Below, one piece after another: positions 5,877 through 7,753 of a stretch of 7,753 bases of DNA (the first letter of the stretch is position 1; the number at the start of each line of letters is the position of its first letter). A program made the position numbers and the translations under genes. The notes under the pieces were generated by a model, which searched no databases, was not told the origin of the DNA, and was given only the letters and a program-made list of their open reading frames with translations. The stretch is taken from NCBI GenBank assembly GCA_028715025.1, contig JAQTLG010000072.1, forward strand, positions 1-7,753. Direction: 5' to 3'. The stretch is from Dehalococcoidia bacterium. GTDB lineage: Bacteria > Chloroflexota > Dehalococcoidia > GIF9 > UBA5629.

Positions 5877-7175
5877 TTGGCGCAAGCATCAACGACCAAA
5901 CAACAAGACTTATTCGAGTTCTCCGCAGAGGAGGAACCTCCAGGTCATCCTGCGACGGAAGTAGAAGAGCCTCCAAGCTTGCGTCTGCTGAGGAACCGGG
6001 AAAAGTTCTTCGGCAGCGTGCCCGATGAAAGCTGGAACGATTGGAAGTGGCAGTTCCGCAATCGCATCACCAGTATAGAAGAGCTATCTAAACTTATCTT
6101 TCTATCGATACATGATCAGGTCAGCCTCAGGCTGGTCACTGAAAAATTCCCTATCTCCATTACACCTTACTATTTCTGCCTGATCAATCACGATAATTCC
6201 AATGATCCTGTCCGCCGGCAGGCTATGCCCGTTTATGAGGAGATCGCCCTGTCAGGCATACTTTCCGAAGACCCCCTGGAGGAGGAGCGGGACTCTGTAG
6301 TCCCCGGCATGGTGCACCGTTACCCCGACCGTGTTCTAATGGTTGTAACGGATATCTGCCCGATGTTCTGCCGCCACTGCACGCGCAAACGCGAATGGCG
6401 GCGCGGCCGCTGGGTGCGTCCCCCGCACGAGATCGACCGCATGATCGACTATATACGCAACGACCCGAAGATCAGGGATGTGATTATATCAGGCGGGGAT
6501 CCGTTGACGCTGTCCACCAGACACCTTGAAGATATCCTGAAGAAGATACGCACTATTCCTCACGTCGAGATAATACGTATAGGCAGCCGCGTACCCGTAG
6601 TTATGCCCCAGCGTATCGATGATGAGCTCTGCGACATGCTTTCCCGATATGGCCCCATCTGGCTGAATACCCATTTCAACCACGCCAACGAACTGACGGA
6701 CGAAGCTAAAACCGCCTGTGATAAAATATTGCGCCGCGGCATACCTGTAAATAACCAGTCGGTATTGCTGGCCGGTGTAAACGATTCTGTAGAGGGCCAG
6801 CTTCAGCTCTGCCACGGCCTGCTGAGGGCAAAAATCCGTCCTTATTACCTTTTCCAGGCGGATGAGGTTGAGGGCACAGAACATCTGCGCACTACCGTGG
6901 AAAAAGGCCTGCGAATTATCGAGGGCATGAGGGGTCATACCTCCGGCCTCGCGGTGCCCACCTATGTGATCGACCTGCCGGGCGGCGGCGGCAAGGTGCC
7001 GCTGCAGGCCAGCTACCTGGTATCCAGAGCAGACGGCCAGCTCATATTCAGAAATTATCTGGGGAAAACGTACAGCTACCACAATCCCAGGCCTGCAGCA
7101 GCTTCGGCCGGACGCAGCGGACGGCGCAAGACAAATGACCAGCAGATGGCGCTGGAGCTTGTAGCGGCGAAATAA
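5877..7175 (+). CDS. kamA: Lysine 2,3-aminomutase, KamA family radical SAM/PLP enzyme
   Basis: KamA interconverts L-lysine and L-beta-lysine using a [4Fe-4S] cluster, S-adenosylmethionine and PLP. In this 432-residue protein the cluster motif CX3CX2C is C161, C165 and C168 (CPMFCRHC), followed by TRKR with R170 at the conserved substrate/PLP-binding arginine. The SAM-binding GGD is at 206-208. The PLP lysine is K373 in PGGGGK. D329 (QADEVEG) and D366 (VIDLPGG) match the two aspartates (D293 and D330 of the clostridial enzyme) that bind the lysine side-chain amine. Glutamate 2,3-aminomutase replaces both, so lysine is the likely substrate. The first 40 residues are an acidic, Pro-rich extension before the conserved WNDWKWQFRNRI. 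The tail beyond about 400 is basic and has no cysteine, unlike clostridial enzymes whose C-terminal cysteines bind structural zinc. The TTG start is supported by AAGGAGG. A ligase gene follows after 7 bp; no acetyltransferase (ablB) is seen in the window. Confidence 0.88.
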   Translation: MAQASTTKQQDLFEFSAEEEPPGHPATEVEEPPSLRLLRNREKFFGSVPDESWNDWKWQFRNRITSIEELSKLIFLSIHDQVSLRLVTEKFPISITPYYFCLINHDNSNDPVRRQAMPVYEEIALSGILSEDPLEEERDSVVPGMVHRYPDRVLMVVTDICPMFCRHCTRKREWRRGRWVRPPHEIDRMIDYIRNDPKIRDVIISGGDPLTLSTRHLEDILKKIRTIPHVEIIRIGSRVPVVMPQRIDDELCDMLSRYGPIWLNTHFNHANELTDEAKTACDKILRRGIPVNNQSVLLAGVNDSVEGQLQLCHGLLRAKIRPYYLFQADEVEGTEHLRTTVEKGLRIIEGMRGHTSGLAVPTYVIDLPGGGGKVPLQASYLVSRADGQLIFRNYLGKTYSYHNPRPAAASAGRSGRRKTNDQQMALELVAAK

Positions 7176-7182
7176 GGACGAT

Positions 7183-7753
7183 ATGCGAATCGGCCTCGCC
7201 TACGATCTCAAGGACGATATGGAAGCAGGCGGGGATTACCCTGAAGACGCACTTGAAGAGTACGATTCGATAAAGGTCGTCAGGGCTATATCACGCAGCC
7301 TGCGCTTGATGGGACATCGGACGGTCAATCTCGGTGGAGGGCGCAAGTTTCTCGTTAATATCCTGAAGACAAAGGTCGACCTCGTTTTCAACATCGCCGA
7401 AGGGAGAGGCAACCAGCGCAGCCGTGAGGCCCAGGTGCCTGCCGTACTGGAGATGCTGAATATTCCCTATACAGGTTCAGATCCGCTGACTTTGGCCATC
7501 ACCCTGGATAAATCCCTGGCCAAGCAGATCGTGAGCTCCGCAGGTGTAGCCACTCCTCCATGGATAACGGTTAAATGCGCGGAGGATATCAAGGCTCTGA
7601 AAGGGCAGACTATTGCTTTGCCTGCGTTCGTCAAGCCCGCCTTCGAAGGCTCGAGCAAGGGTATTAGATTGACCTCCCGTGTAAATACGACCGGCCAAGC
7701 ACTGGCTGCCGCCCGCGCTCTGCTGCGCGGGTATGATCAGCCCGCAATCATAG
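7183..7753 (+). CDS. D-Ala-D-Ala ligase-like ATP-grasp protein (3' end outside window)
   Basis: The frame opens with ATG at 7183 (MRIGLAYDLKDD) and stays open for 190 residues to the window edge, so the C-terminal catalytic half is missing. AAGGA at 7174-7178, overlapping the kamA stop, lies 4 nt before the ATG. The layout follows Ddl: an N-terminal Rossmann-like domain with VDLVFNIAEG (65-74), then LEMLNIPYTGSDPLTLAITLDK (89-110), where K110 matches the first ATP-binding lysine. AGVATPPW (120-127) follows, then PAFVKPAFEGSSKGI (147-161), where K151 and the GSS loop match the ATP-grasp phosphate clamp. The canonical Ddl opening (GGxSxEREVSLxSG), which places a catalytic Glu and Ser at the first D-alanine, is absent; an acidic stretch (DDMEAGGDYPEDALEEYD) stands in its place. 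This suggests a ligase for other amino acids. The gene lies 7 bp after kamA, so it is probably co-transcribed with it, which makes beta-lysine a possible substrate (inference). Confidence 0.82.
   Translation, partial: MRIGLAYDLKDDMEAGGDYPEDALEEYDSIKVVRAISRSLRLMGHRTVNLGGGRKFLVNILKTKVDLVFNIAEGRGNQRSREAQVPAVLEMLNIPYTGSDPLTLAITLDKSLAKQIVSSAGVATPPWITVKCAEDIKALKGQTIALPAFVKPAFEGSSKGIRLTSRVNTTGQALAAARALLRGYDQPAII

Noticed and set aside
6489..7082. 197-codon minus-strand open frame opposite kamA
   Set aside because: kamA carries intact radical SAM and PLP motifs across this whole stretch; the antisense frame has no recognisable protein features.

Overview
The window comes from a bacterium. It has a consensus sigma70-type promoter, a strong Shine-Dalgarno site, a lipoprotein signal peptide, a MacAB/Ykn-type exporter and an oxygen-sensitive radical-SAM aminomutase. 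Coding DNA has moderate-to-high GC and the one long intergenic gap is strongly AT-rich. The gene content would suit an uncultured anaerobic lineage (Chloroflexota/Dehalococcoidia is one guess), but nothing here fixes the taxonomy. Six protein genes are visible, two of them cut by the window edges. No tRNA, rRNA, CRISPR array, insertion sequence or phage gene was seen.

Layout. (1) 1-3177, plus strand: a tripartite ABC exporter operon. It encodes a MacA/HlyD-like adaptor (5' end missing), a LolD/MacB-type ATPase and a MacB/FtsX-type permease. ATPase and permease are separate proteins with ATGA-overlapping ends, as in the YknXYZ arrangement rather than the fused E. coli MacB. (2) 3202-5539, minus strand: a two-gene unit, a divergent ATP-type phosphoenolpyruvate carboxykinase (PEPCK) followed 4 bp later by a lipoprotein with five TPR repeats in exact 34-residue register. 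This unit converges on the exporter operon with only 24 bp between stop codons. (3) 5540-5876: a divergent intergenic region. It holds a near-perfect promoter for the rightward gene, A/T tracts, a strong ribosome binding site before a TTG start, and two interlocking inverted repeats nearer the PEPCK side. (4) 5877-7753, plus strand: a lysine 2,3-aminomutase (KamA family) followed 7 bp later by a D-Ala-D-Ala-ligase-like ATP-grasp protein that runs off the window.

How the parts may work together. The exporter genes would form one machine that moves a substrate out of the cytoplasm or the membrane outer leaflet. KamA makes beta-lysine from L-lysine. The adjacent ATP-grasp enzyme lacks the usual N-terminal Ddl motif, so it could ligate a different amino acid, and beta-lysine is the obvious candidate (inference). 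The PEPCK-like protein keeps its catalytic residues but its nucleotide and kinase-2 surroundings are remodelled, so its substrate pair is less certain than the fold. The best candidates for something undescribed are the kamA/ligase pair and the interlocking repeats at 5632-5720.
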